Shown: positions 15,866-27,361 of the stretch, one piece after another | Layout of the letters: every line of letters begins with the position of its first letter | How positions within the stretch are numbered: the stretch's first letter is position 1 | From: Fomes fomentarius | Taxonomy: Eukaryota; Basidiomycota; Agaricomycetes; Polyporales; Polyporaceae | DNA length: 64,000 nucleotides | NCBI GenBank assembly: GCA_022606135.1 | Contig: JABYQN010000005.1 | Span: forward strand, 2,232,001-2,296,000 | Reading direction: 5' to 3' | Notes under the pieces: generated by a model | Seen by the model: the letters and a program-made list of their open reading frames with translations, nothing else | What the model was told of the DNA's origin: nothing | Databases searched by the model: none | Position numbers and translations under genes: made by a program

Positions 15866-17107
15866 CGTGAGAATCGACTTTCCGCGGATGTAATGACAGA
15901 GAATGGCGTAAGGACTGAATCCGGTGGGCGAACCGGCTGGTCTGAGGAGGGACAGGGAGCGGAAGGTGGGCGGGAGGGGAGGCGGAGGAGGCGGAGGCGG
16001 AGAGGGAAAGGAAGCCTGACGAGGTCGTCGTCCTGAGCGAACCGCCTGTTGAGTCCTTTTCTATGCCGCCGTCTTCGGACTTCGAAACGATCACTTCGCC
16101 TTCCCTCCCGGCGTCTCTCCCGCCAAAACAGCTCGGGACGCTCGTCGTGGCGCATCGCGGGGTGCCGGGCCCGCGCCGCGCTCTCCCTCCATCTCGCTCC
16201 GTATTGTCCTTCCGCGACCTTTCGTGTGTTGGTGTCGTGCAAACTGTGTGCGCGACCGCGAGCTCCAGCATGGCGCAACGCGCGTGTTGTCCAGCACAAT
16301 CAGCGCACGTTTCCGGTGTTTTTTTTTGGGGGGGGCAGCCAACATCGCTACTTCGGTCACCCACACGGCATGCTCAACCCGGTTAGGTCTCCACCGTTCT
16401 CGGGTTGCAATCATATTGCGCCGCTAAAACGTAACAGTTCGCCACTTGATTAATCGCTTCGATGTCGCTCCCGCATGAAGCTTTGAAGTTGGGGCGACAA
16501 ATATATCCATGCCCTAGCTTGTGCTGGCATTCGGACTCAACTGGTAATATAAAACAGGTTGAAAGCTCGGCCGGTACGGCAGTAGTCTCGTAATAGCACC
16601 GTTGCAATGCAGAAGCTGTCCCTTCAGAGACCGAGTGGGAACAGCTGGCCATCAGCAGCTACGCGATGCGTCATTCATCGGGACACCTAGTATCTTTACT
16701 CCTGTTGAACACATTCACCATAGTTTATTGGATGCCTGTTAGTCCGATGTGATACAATCTAATATAAGTACGAAAAGTGTACGGCTCACGGCGCAAGAGC
16801 TCATCCTTGATGGTTATACACACCTTCAGTACAGACTGCAAACTTAATACAATTACTAGTGTAGTAGGATCAGGATCTCAGGATTGCACGCAATAGCGAC
16901 ACCAAGCAGTGGCATCCGGTCGTGTTACACTCACTAAGTATACAACACCATGCGGTGACGGCTAATAGTACATCAGTGCAGTCCTCGAACAACGAAAAGC
17001 GTCAATATCAGAAAAGCGGGCAACTTCAATCGAGCGAGTGGTGATGAAAGCTAGTGTGTGAAAGCGATCGAAACTCAAAAAGGACTGTTCGGATCTCCAG
17101 ACTCCAA
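15866..17107. other. LPMO promoter side and intergenic
   Basis: Contains a G/C-rich purine stretch near 15950-16010 and a T9-G8 homopolymer junction at 16319-16335. A cysteine-containing open frame at 16383-16652 (-) lacks a signal peptide and is not called. No TATA box is obvious upstream of the LPMO. Confidence 0.4.
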
Positions 17108-18457
17108 TCAACGGGACACAGGCAAATGCTCAACCGAGGCAGACGGTAGTGGCCGTCGCGGCGATCGCGCTGGGATGCTCGGGGTTGTCAGGGAAGCCGC
17201 CGGGGGTAGTGCGGGCGGGGGAGGCGGGTGCGATGTGAACGGCGACAGTGGCGTCGAGCGTGTCATGTCAACGGACCGCCATGGCAAGTCGGTTGACCGC
17301 CTACGGATGTTGAGAGGCGCGATGACGACTGCGGGGACGCGGGTTGTCTCCTTGAGTGATAGGATGGTCGACAGTGATGAAATAGAAGTGGGACGCTTGG
17401 AGCGCACAGACGGCTTGGACGAGGGTGACTCGGATGCATCGCTATTCGCCAGCCAACGGACTTGTGGCGGCGCGGTGGGGTTGGAATAGGTGCGTGTCCG
17501 GACGAGGGATGGGGTGGAGGAGGCTGGAACAGAGATGGGGGACACAGCTATGGGCGAAGGAGGGGAGTATTGGTGCTGAACGACAGTCGATGCATCTGAA
17601 CGATCCGATATCGATCCTGTGGGTGTGGGGGAGAGCGGAACCTCGATCTCGGCTGTGAACTCTTCGAAGAGGACGGCGGGGGCTGGGGGTTTCGGCATCT
17701 GACTGATCCATGCAGGTGCGCTGTTAGGAGCTGTAGGATCCAGCGCGAAAGGTTGCGTGCGGAACAGCTGCTCGTGGTAATCGATCGGAGCGGATGCGGA
17801 CGAGTAGACACTCGCGGTCTCTGCGACGGAGTTCGCGCGTCTCAGATCTACTCGCCCGGGGACCCCCAGTATTCTGCTATGCCGCGCTGACTGTCTCTGA
17901 CCCGAGCCCGGACCCTTGGGATAAACGGGCACGCCGTTCAAGCCCTTCATGTCTTGAGGGCGCAATATAAACTTCTTGAGTCCAGGCCTCTCCTCAGAGC
18001 TTGAGTTCGACGACGAGCTCCGCGACACACGCGTTGGGGACGATGGTGTTTGCGAAGTGGGGTGGGCCTGAAGAGCGCGAATCAACTCGTAGTACGAGTT
18101 CCCGCCCTGCTCTCCGCGCACATCCTTCTTCCCCTTCTCAGGGACACGAACGGCTGCACCAGTCGTAAGGGCAAACGCGGGGCTGTTTTCGTACTTCTCG
18201 CAATCGACTGGAACAGAGATGCGCCGCTTATGGAGTTTTTTGACCTTCTTACGGTCACGGAGGATGCACCAGGAGACGGCGAGGATAAAGTTAAAGGCCA
18301 CGACCACGACCACGATGCCCGCAATGATTGGGGGGTTGAGAGCCACGCTCCGCTTGGCGTACGTCTGGGAAGGGTGGACATGAGTATGCAGGCCGTGGGT
18401 GATCGCGAAGGTTGAAGCTAGACGTACATGCGTGCTTCCCGGTCGCGAGGCATGCAT
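17108..18457 (-). CDS. Single-pass membrane protein, unknown function
   Basis: Single open frame of 449 residues from the first in-frame ATG at 18457; the frame is open for 31 more codons upstream without an ATG, so an upstream exon is possible. One clear transmembrane segment lies at residues about 44-66 (PIIAGIVVVVVAFNFILAVSW), followed by a strongly basic juxtamembrane run RDRKKVKKLHKRR, which by the positive-inside rule puts the long C-terminal part in the cytosol. That part is Ser/Pro-rich and looks disordered, with short conserved-looking pieces (SYYELIRALQ, RPGLKKFILRPQDM). No catalytic domain is visible. I do not recognise the family; a sensor or scaffold at a membrane is possible but unsupported. 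Confidence 0.6.
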   Translation of the reverse strand: MHASRPGSTHVRLASTFAITHGLHTHVHPSQTYAKRSVALNPPIIAGIVVVVVAFNFILAVSWCILRDRKKVKKLHKRRISVPVDCEKYENSPAFALTTGAAVRVPEKGKKDVRGEQGGNSYYELIRALQAHPTSQTPSSPTRVSRSSSSNSSSEERPGLKKFILRPQDMKGLNGVPVYPKGPGSGQRQSARHSRILGVPGRVDLRRANSVAETASVYSSASAPIDYHEQLFRTQPFALDPTAPNSAPAWISQMPKPPAPAVLFEEFTAEIEVPLSPTPTGSISDRSDASTVVQHQYSPPSPIAVSPISVPASSTPSLVRTRTYSNPTAPPQVRWLANSDASESPSSKPSVRSKRPTSISSLSTILSLKETTRVPAVVIAPLNIRRRSTDLPWRSVDMTRSTPLSPFTSHPPPPPALPPAASLTTPSIPARSPRRPLPSASVEHLPVSR

Positions 18458-19339
18458 CTTGACTGGCACAAGCAGGGAGGTCGGAACTCGGTGTGGGGCA
18501 AGCGTCCGTACAGAGCCAGAGGTCGAAACGGAGGGGAAGGTGCAAGCCAAAGAAGTCAGATGGGGAGGGTCAAAGTCTCATATAGCACGAGCAGACGGGA
18601 GATAATCAAGAGTAGTACGAGTAGGCACCAGAGCGCGACCTGGACCTGAGTGATTATACCCAGTCAGCACATGGTCGTCTAAGGTACGGTGGGTGGGCGG
18701 CGTGATTCTCGCATCTGAGAAACAGGTCGCAAGCTTGCTGGAGCCGATCCCGCACGGGGCGATGTGCACAACTACCAAATGTCATCATGCAACGAGGAAC
18801 AGCGGCTCGCGCAGTCCCGCGCAGCCCATGTGGACATATGCAGATAGAAACTTCGCACAGATAGCGCCATAGTGGACTTCAGGGGGCCTATACAGTCGCA
18901 AGAATAGTGTCGAGTATGCCGATGTTGGGTTCCTCGACGAGCTCGATCGTCGGCGTAGTGTAGTCGCTGGTCAAGCCAGCGATCTTCGCGCCAACGCCGA
19001 CCACATATCAAAAATGGCCCAAAATGGACGATATTCCCACAGATACCAAATCGGGCGGTAGCACAGGTCGATCTCATTTTCGACCGACATTTTGCTGGCT
19101 GCATCCTCCCTCCACCTGGTCTGCGCCTTGCAGCAAGCAAGGCTCTATAGACGTCTGCTTCTACGCTCTCCACCATCTTTGACTTACATATAGACCTGCT
19201 GCCGCAACGGAACACGCTCAGCACCAGCAACATACCATTCTACCAAACACCACCTGTAATTGGCCTGCCTCGCCTCGCATAGATCGTCTTGTTTGCGTCC
19301 AGCATCTCTCATACCACTGTATCACTTGTATTTGCAACG
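18458..19339. other. Divergent intergenic region upstream of EF3
   Basis: Promoter region shared by the membrane-protein gene and the elongation factor gene. The last 150 bases before 19340 are C/T-rich, as expected of a strongly expressed fungal gene leader. I see no RNA gene. Confidence 0.4.
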
Positions 19340-22300
19340 ATGTCTCCTGTCGCCATGTCTGTAGCCTCGGAATCCCACTTTGCGCCCCTCCTAGATGCCC
19401 TCCGTACCGCTCCCACCGGTCCAGGTGAGTAGAAATCGATTGGTGGCCAGCAAGAATGGCTGGAACATCTATTTGGGCAGATGCAAAGGCCGCCGCGGAT
19501 CGCATCGCTCGCGAAATCAATAAAACCGGCCTTGAATCTCTTAGGTGAGCATCTTTGCTACAGTGTGTTAGGACGATGGCATGTATCGGGGTATATGCGA
19601 TAGAGAGGGAAATGAGTCTTATTCTCGCCCTGATCTCACTCCGAGGCCTTTTAGTGCGTAGTCGACGTTACCTGCGCTACCGAGTACCATGTCTCAGAAA
19701 ATTTTTGCTCTACCTGAACTTCAATCAATATGTCGCACATACTGATCGTCTGACATGGATCTGCAGCGATGCTAGCATACTCTCTACCCTGCACGCCTAT
19801 GCCACGAACAAAAAATCCGGCTACGAACGCGAGTCTGCTGCCATTGCGTTCCAGTCGCTCGCCAGTATCCTTGGTGCATCGGCCGCACCCCTCCTCCTTC
19901 CTTCTTTATCGGTCCTCTTCGATCTCTACATGGACAAGGGCGACGTTGTTCGCATCGCCGCAACTTCGGCAACAAAGAGCATACTCAAGTTGTTCCCCCC
20001 AGAAGCGACTCGTCCCGTTTTCAGGACCCTGGAGAACATTCTTGACAAGGGCAAATGGCGCACGAAAGTCGGTGCTCTCGATGCCTTCAAGTCTTTTGTC
20101 AACACATCCAAAGACGCTGTTGCGAATGAACTGGGTACTACGATTCCTAAAGTAGAAGCCGCCATGCACGACACCAAGGCTGAGGTATGTTTCACATCTA
20201 AAAGTGTGAACGCATACAGATCCCATCATTTTCTGACATATTCGCAGGTGTCCTCTGCAGCGATGAAATGCGCGACTGCTCTGTGCACGACTCTCGCAAA
20301 TGCAGATCTTAGTCCCCACATCCCCGCGCTCGTCAAGTGCATGTCCAATCCTGATTCCGTACCACAGTGCATCAAGGCAATGTCTAACACAACTTTCGTC
20401 GCCGAAGTCACTGCACCTGCTTTGGCGGTCCTGGTTCCGCTTCTCATTCGCGCTCTGAATGACCGCTCGATGGAAGTTCAGCGGCGGACCGTCGTCGTAG
20501 TCGATAACTTAGTCAAGCTTGTCCGTGATCCTAATGTAGCAGCCACCTACCTCAGTCCACTTGTGGAGGGTGTCGAGAAGATCGCTAAAGGCGCCGCGTT
20601 CCCAGAGGTGCGAAAGTTATAGTCGAGAAATCACCATGCGTACTGACAATCTTATTCCCAGGTACGAGCCTTTGGCGAGACCGCTCTGCAGACTCTGCAG
20701 AAGTCTGGGGCATCCAAAGATGGCCTTCCACCTACCCAGCGCGACATCCAGGCCGAGACCTCCGAAGTTCTCTCGACCTTACTCACGCTCCTGCCCGAGG
20801 AGCTCGCGATTGTGTCCGCGGATGCTCCCAATGGTCCCCATGCCCCTCGGCATCCTCTACTCAAAGATATTCTCGAGTTCTCCGCGGGCCTCGTCGCGGA
20901 CCTCGTCAATGCTCGCCGCTTCTCTGACGTAGCGGCCTGGCAACGCTGCCTCGGAACCTTCCTTGACCCCTGGTTTCCCGCAGGTACCACTGACGCACCC
21001 AAGTTCACCGAGCGTGTCCGTGCGCACTACCTCGCCGTCGACGAAGCGAAGCATGGGGGCGTCTCGAACGGCTCTTCGGAAGAGGGCGAGCTCCTGTGTG
21101 ATACATTGTTTTCGCTTGCGTACGGCGCACTTCTGCTGCTCTCCCACACGCACCTCCGCCTCTTCCGTGGCCGGCGGTATGGTATCCTCGGTACGAACGG
21201 GTCGGGGAAGTCTACGCTCATGCGCCAGCTGCGTGACGGAAAGGTGGAGAATTTCCCGCCCCAGGACCAGTTGCGTTGCGTGATGGTGGAGCATTCACTC
21301 CAAGGAGAGGACACGTCTATGTCCGTCCTCGACTTTGTCGCATCAGGTGAGTCGAAGGGTGCAATATGATTTGTCAGAAAAGTGGTGAGCTGAAACAACG
21401 TTGGTGTTGTCAGACAAGGCGCTTGTGCATGTACCGCGGCCAAAGATCAGGGAGCAGCTGCTCGAGGTTGGCTTTGACGATGCACGACAGGCGGAGGTCG
21501 TTGGCGGCTTGTCTGGTGGTTGGAAGATGAAGCTGGAACTTGCCAGGGCGATGCTATACAATGCCGATCTTCTGCTTCTGGACGAGGTGCGAATGCCACG
21601 GTTTCTTCAGACTTCTTTCGCTGATGTTGATTCATTCTGCCGCTAATCACCATGTCTTCTCTCGCCGGGTCTATGGCTTGGATAGCCGACTAATCACGTA
21701 TGTCTTCTGTCACGCTTCTATCTGAGAATTCTCGACTGAGACTAATCTTCCAATCGTAGTTGGACCGCGCGTCCGTGCAATGGCTCGAGAAGTACCTTAT
21801 TGCCCAGAAGAACATCACATGCCTCATTGTCAGTCACGACTCTAGGTGAGTAGCCTTCCATATTCTTTGCATGCTCGGCGGAGATTTACCATCCCTGCGC
21901 AGCTTCCTCGATACAGTAACATCGGACATCATCCACTACGAAAACAAGAAGGTGAACAGGAGCTAACAGCGATCAAACGTATCCAGTCACTGATTGAGTT
22001 GCTCTCCTCTTCTAGCTCGTTTACTACCCCGGCAACTTGTCGTCATTCGTAGAGAAGCACCCAGAAGCCAAGTCGTACTATACCCTTGCCGCGACATCAG
22101 TTAAGTTCGCGTTCCCGCCCCCCGGGTCGCTGATGGGCGTTCGCAGCAACACTCGTGCTATCCTCAAGATGACAAACTGCACATTCACCTATCCGGGCCG
22201 GCCTAAGCCTAGTCTGCACAACGTCAGCTGTGCGCTCTCTCTGTCAAGGTGCGCCTGCAATGACATCGTATCATCATGGAAGTGATGTTGACGGGAAACT

Positions 22301-24030
22301 ATCCGACATAGTCGGGTTGGTATCGTAGGACCCAACGGCGCAGGAAAGTCCACTCTTGTCAAGCTCTTGACTGTGCGTTGCTCTGCATCATTGTGTTCCG
22401 AGTTCCAGAATAACATCCGTCGGCGTTGCAGGGAGAGACAGAGCCACAGGAAGGCACTGTCTACAAGCATCCGTCGCTGCGTATAGGCTATGTCTCGCAG
22501 CATGCCACTCATCACATCGGTAAGCGAGAGAATGCGTGCTTGGCTATTTGTTCGGACATGTGCCTCATCTCGTGAACATCAGAACGCCACCTCGAGAAGA
22601 CGCCGATCCAGTACATACAGTGGCGATTCCAAGACGGGCATGATCGTGCGTACACGTTTCAATCGTCTGCGCACCGCACCGCCCGAAAGCACTTTCACTA
22701 ATACTCCGATACTCGCCGTGCTCAGGCGAAATTCTGGAGAAGGCCACTCGTGTTCTCACAGACGGAGACAGGGCGCTGCTCGAGACTGATTTCGTAGGCA
22801 AGAATGGACAGCGGCGCAAGCTCGAGGTGCGTTTCATGTTGGGATCATCACCTTGACTTCCCGCACGTTTTGGCTGAACCTACATCCGTTCCTTCTTTCC
22901 CTGCAGTTGATTATGGGCCGTCAGAAGCTTAAGAAGTCGCTCCAATACGAGATCAAATGGAGAGGTATGTCGTCAACGTCGACCTTAATTGTGCGTGATA
23001 TGGAAACGTTGACGTTAACTTGGTGGATCGTCCCAGGCTTTGATCACAAGTTTAACACTTGGGTATCGCGAGAAGAGCTGCTCCAGAAGGGCTTCGGGAA
23101 GCTAGTGCAGCAGTTCGATGATCTAGAATCCTCGCGGGAAGGTGCCGGCCAGCGTGACACCTCGGCGCACATCGTTCGCAAGCACCTCGAAGACATTGGC
23201 CTGGATGGCGACATCGCGCAATACAACGAGATTGCAGGCTTGTCGGGAGGTCAGTTCGTTGCTCGCACTGCTGCGTAATATGACGCACCAACCTTGACTA
23301 CACTACAGGTCAGAAGATCAAGCTGGTGATCGCTGCTTGTCTGTGGAACAACCCTCAGGTACGTCGCCCCCAACATCTCGATTAGTCCGCACTTCGATAC
23401 TAATAACCCTTTTTACGTCTTGCCGCGACCATATAGATCTGCGTACTCGATGAGCCTAGCAACTTCTTGGACCGAGAAGCTTTGGGGGCTTGGCCGTTGC
23501 TATCCGTGATTGGGCAGGCGCAGTCGTATGTGATCTCGCAGCATCTCCAGTCTATCTCAATTGTCGCTCACCTAACCTTTCATAGGTGATCATTTCTCAC
23601 AACGAAGAGTTCGTGACTGCCCTATGTGAGTATTTCGCGCTTCCGCGGAGCTTGTTCAATCGCTGACTGCGTCTCATGACTTCACGCTTACTCAGGCCCA
23701 GAAATATGGCATATCGACCAGGGTAAGATGACTCACAAGGGCAAGATCGCAGTTGTCGAGGACGCCTTCGCTGTCAAGTCACCCAAGGGCAGTGGCAGCA
23801 ACACCCCCGCGCTCTCGCGGACGCAGACTCCAGCTGTGTCAACGAACGCTACGCCGGCGGGCAGCGGCGCTGAGGACAACGCCGCCAAGGGCGCCTCGCC
23901 CGCTCCGGGCAGGAAGAAGAAGAAGCTCACTCGTAACCAGGTTAAGGCGCAGGAGGAGCGGCGGAGGATACGGAAGCTCAATTGGCTCACCTTTGGTGGG
24001 CCCAAGCCGGAGGATACAGACAGCGACTGA
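19340..24030 (+). CDS. tef3: Elongation factor 3 (ABC-F ATPase), frame broken once
   Basis: Fungal EF3, the ribosome-bound ATPase that helps release deacylated tRNA during translation. Twenty exons: 19340-19424, 19481-19544, 19767-20184, 20248-20607, 20662-21346, 21414-21586, 21686-21697, 21760-21845, 21903-21951, 22016-22248, 22312-22372, 22432-22519, 22583-22645, 22726-22826, 22907-22964, 23037-23249, 23309-23358, 23437-23525, 23586-23625, 23696-24030; about 1,070 residues. In order: HEAT repeats, a linker helix domain, ABC1 (Walker A GTNGSGKST, signature LSGGWKMKLELARA, LLLLDEPTNHLD), ABC2 (GPNGAGKST, LSGGQKIKLVIAA, VLDEPSNFLD) with the chromodomain-like insert IKWRGFDHKFNTW, and a Lys-rich C-terminal tail (GRKKKKLTRNQ). 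Exon 7 is 12 nt and encodes exactly PTNH. In exon 18 a run of five G at 23484-23488 is one base short for the conserved frame. The acceptor of exon 2 is the least certain junction. Confidence 0.93.
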
Positions 24031-25208
24031 ATGGGAAAGCTCGGCTTAGCTTTCTAGCCTTAGGGTTTCGCAGCCCGCTGACGTACGGCGGTGTCTATCC
24101 TACGATGCTTACCTACAGTATCATCCATCTTTTGCGCGAGCCAAGTCGCCGCGGCGCTCGTTAATCTAGATTCTGGTGTCCTTCCTGTGTTCCTTACAGT
24201 GTTTCTAATGCACGCTCCAATGTTTGCATGGAGCTCGTCGATGATCAAATTGAGAATGTTCCCCACATTCGTTGGAAAAAGGAATAGTGTGTTGTAACTT
24301 GTCTATTGGTGCAGCGCAGCCCGCGCGCGCAAGTACAGATCTAGTGCGAATATAGTGTTCCACTAGTAGTGATAGGTGCGGGTATGCACCGTGCTGCGAG
24401 TAGTCGATGGTAGATGTAGGGAAGCTGTGGTGCTGGGATGCGAGTGTGCGATGCGGATGCAGGGGTAGTAGAATACGGGCAGTGAACCAGGGGAGTCCCT
24501 GCAGGGAGAATTGAATGGTGTTGTACAGTGTGGATGCTGACTAGAACCGTGCTGTGTGTGAAAATTGGGGATAGTACAAGTACAACAACCTCGGGGAAAG
24601 AGATCCGGGAGGTGCGAAATAAATAATAATACACAATAGAACCTCATGCCCAAGAAAGGATGCGCGGATAAATAACTGTGAGTGGTTGTTGAGTGAGTGA
24701 ATGGATGCAATTGGGGATCATGTCCGAGTCAGGGAGTGTGTGTGAGCGGAATGCTGTGTGATGCAAAGGAGCGTGTCAGGAGAGATTGCGTGGGATAAAT
24801 ATTGGTACTGTCACAGTGTGCAATGGATGGTCGACGATGAATGTCTGAAATGGCAGAGGCGATGCGATGCAGGGAGAATAAATATGGAGCCCCCAGACTT
24901 TGGTTGCGGTCCAGACGAATGCGACAACCGAACAAGGGAGAACGGATGAAGAGCGAAAGTGGATCAACAATGCGTAGTGTACAATTGCGGTGCGAGGATA
25001 GCGAATAAATAACGAATACGAATATGATATAGCGTGCGACGAGAGGGGAATAAAGATAGGTCAAAAGGTCAAAATATGATAGCCTGGGTCTCCTGTGCGT
25101 GGATCCAGATGTCGACAAGTCGGAGTCAGAGTGAGGCCAACGGGGAAAGCAGGACGGGAATGCGGGAGTATGTTGATGTGACGGAGGTGGCAATGGGCGC
25201 TTGTAGGA
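24031..25208. other. Intergenic between convergent genes
   Basis: 3' flanks of EF3 and of the leftward C2H2 gene. AT content rises here and polyadenylation-like AATAAA-type words (for example near 24616 and 25000) occur. No gene is seen. Confidence 0.45.
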
Positions 25209-25879
25209 TCACTTGCGAGAGGCCGGCGAGGACGACTCGGAGGAAGGGTATTCCTCTTCTGCACTCTCGCCTGTCTCTTCCCCTAAGTCCCCGCCCTGCG
25301 CTTCAGTTCCACGCGTGTGCACCCGCGCATGTCGGCGCATGTTGCTCTGGACACTGAAGCTACGTCCACAGCCTTCGTACGGACATGTGAATGCTGTTTG
25401 CGCGCCCGTCAAATCATCGTCAGCGGATTCTGATCAGAGTACGCCGCTGGCACAAGTGGTACTCACGCTTCTCTCCCGTGTGAGTGTTCAGGTGTATCTG
25501 GAAGACAGCAAGGACGCGTGAGATCAGGTGCGCGCCCGCAGACTGACGGAGTCGTACGTACCCTGAGGCTACTCGGCCTGGTAAAGCCCTTCCCACAGTA
25601 ACTGCACTCATAACGAGATGAGGTCCGATCGGACGCAGCCGCGTCTGTACCTGGATATGGCTGCTGTTGCATCGACAGGCCCGCGTGTGACATAGGTTGT
25701 GAACCGGCGTATGGATAGCTGCCAGTCGGGATGGGCGTGCGCGGATGGTACTGGGCAGGATAGCTATGGGAATACGTCTGCTGGATAGAAGGGTGTGGAG
25801 CCATGCCTTGCGGATGGGGATAGGCAGCCGGGTCAGACGCATTGCGAGGGTGTAGAGAGGATTGAGATGATCGTGACAT
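25209..25879 (-). CDS. C2H2 zinc-finger protein (two fingers)
   Basis: Exons 25562-25879, 25467-25497 and 25209-25393; 534 nt, 177 residues. The N-terminal half is Pro/Tyr/Gln/Ser-rich and disordered. Two tandem C2H2 fingers follow: YECSYCGKGFTRPSSLRIHLNTH, interrupted by an intron, then the TGEKPF linker and FTCPYEGCGRSFSVQSNMRRHARVH. The protein ends with an acidic Glu/Ser-rich tail. The TGEK linker and paired fingers point to sequence-specific DNA binding in the nucleus. The start is uncertain: an ATG at 25992 opens a coding-looking frame (MSRLQLADEDPRYMPRGASP) that would need an unrecognised intron to join. Targets are unknown. Confidence 0.8.
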
Positions 25880-27361
25880 GTCTGGATAAGCAGGAAAGGA
25901 GCGCGGAGTGCCCGGGGCCGGGGATAGGGCGCGGGCGAAGCTCCGCGCGGCATGTATCGGGGGTCCTCGTCAGCCAACTGAAGGCGACTCATGTGGGGGG
26001 ACGATGGCTGTCGAGTCTGGTGAGGTGGAACAGACCGGGACAGTTCCTCTGGTGATATATTCGTGTTAAACCCAGAAACAAAACCAGAAGCCTGTTGTAC
26101 GTACGTCCGAAGATTTGTCGAATGGGCGGGAGCGTCGGCCGCTGCTCGCCTCGTCCCGAGGCATCACTTGAAGGGGGGGATTGACGAGGCGGCATGGCAC
26201 GAACGCTAAGGTGTGGTGGTGGAAGGGGTCCGAGGGGTACAGTAGCCAGGCGATCCAGACTAGCGTTGTGCTATATACTGCTCGGGCGACGAACACTGCT
26301 CGAAGGCCCTGAGCCAAACCCGAGCGAATGGATCCGTTGCACATCGTTCTCGATCGGGGAATGAGATCTGGGCTGTTGAATGGATGTTGTGGTGATTCGC
26401 CGTATGCCCATTGCAACTGCGTCGAGGCGGTCTCCATGTATCCGTGAGGTCGACAACCGTCGTGATGACAGTCGTGAACAGCTGGACACACGGAGCAGCA
26501 TGCCGGGCAGGATGAGAGAAAGTATTCATGCCATTGGCAAGGCCCAGGCTGGACAGTTCGAGAGCGTTTGGTGCGCTGGAGAAACAGCCAATTCACGACA
26601 CGCTATTCCTGAGAGAGCCGGAGGACGATCGATTGGAGCGTGCAGGCGCTTTGCGCCTACTGTGGATGGGCGCCAAATTCATTGTGGCTGGTCTTCGCAG
26701 GGGGATCTGAGATCGAGGATGCGACTCGAGACCATTCAAAGCTGGATCAGAGATCAGGGTGAGCTGCACAACGGTCACCTGATGGGCTATTGCTGCGTTC
26801 CTCACGTCGTTGTGCGCGTCGAGGACTTGTACAGTTGTCGCCGCAACGACAGGGCGCCCCACGTGGATACCGTGGTTGCCCAGCCAGTCGTGAAGGTTAA
26901 CCTCGGATGTCGGTCTATTAAGGTCCACGCCCAAAACTACAACACAGCAGAGCAGCTCAAGAGTGGCCGTGCGCCCCTTCACATCCATTCTGTTTGGTGC
27001 GCCGCAGAAGAAGCATCGAAAGGGCGCTGTGGATGACAACGATGTGCTCGATAACAAGGTTAAAAGACTTGGAAACACTCCATTGCTGACAAACAGAGAT
27101 CAGCGTGGACTGCGGTTTAAGGATCTGAACAGTCAATGAATTCGGTGGCGATCGCCAGAGCGAGTGCACAGGTCGGCCGGATGCTGCTATGGCAATGTCG
27201 GACATGGTCACCCAGTGTCACCGATGAAATCCAGTCTACTCTTTTTAGCCGCGAAATCTTAGGGTTTGTTGGCAAGGAATGAGATGAGACAAGGAGTAAA
27301 CTAAACCCTACAAGCGAGCGAAACATAGGAACACGCAGCAAACCACTGCACGCGACACCAC
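25880..27361. other. Intergenic, possible upstream exon of the C2H2 gene
   Basis: The 25880-25992 part may hold 5' coding sequence of the zinc-finger gene. The rest, including the 218-codon frame at 26380-27036 (+), shows no recognisable domain and overlaps open frames on the other strand. Confidence 0.4.

Noticed and set aside
16383..16652. 89-residue minus-strand frame with eight cysteines, possible small secreted protein
   Set aside because: No signal peptide, no neighbouring exon that would add one, and Cys spacing matches no family I know.
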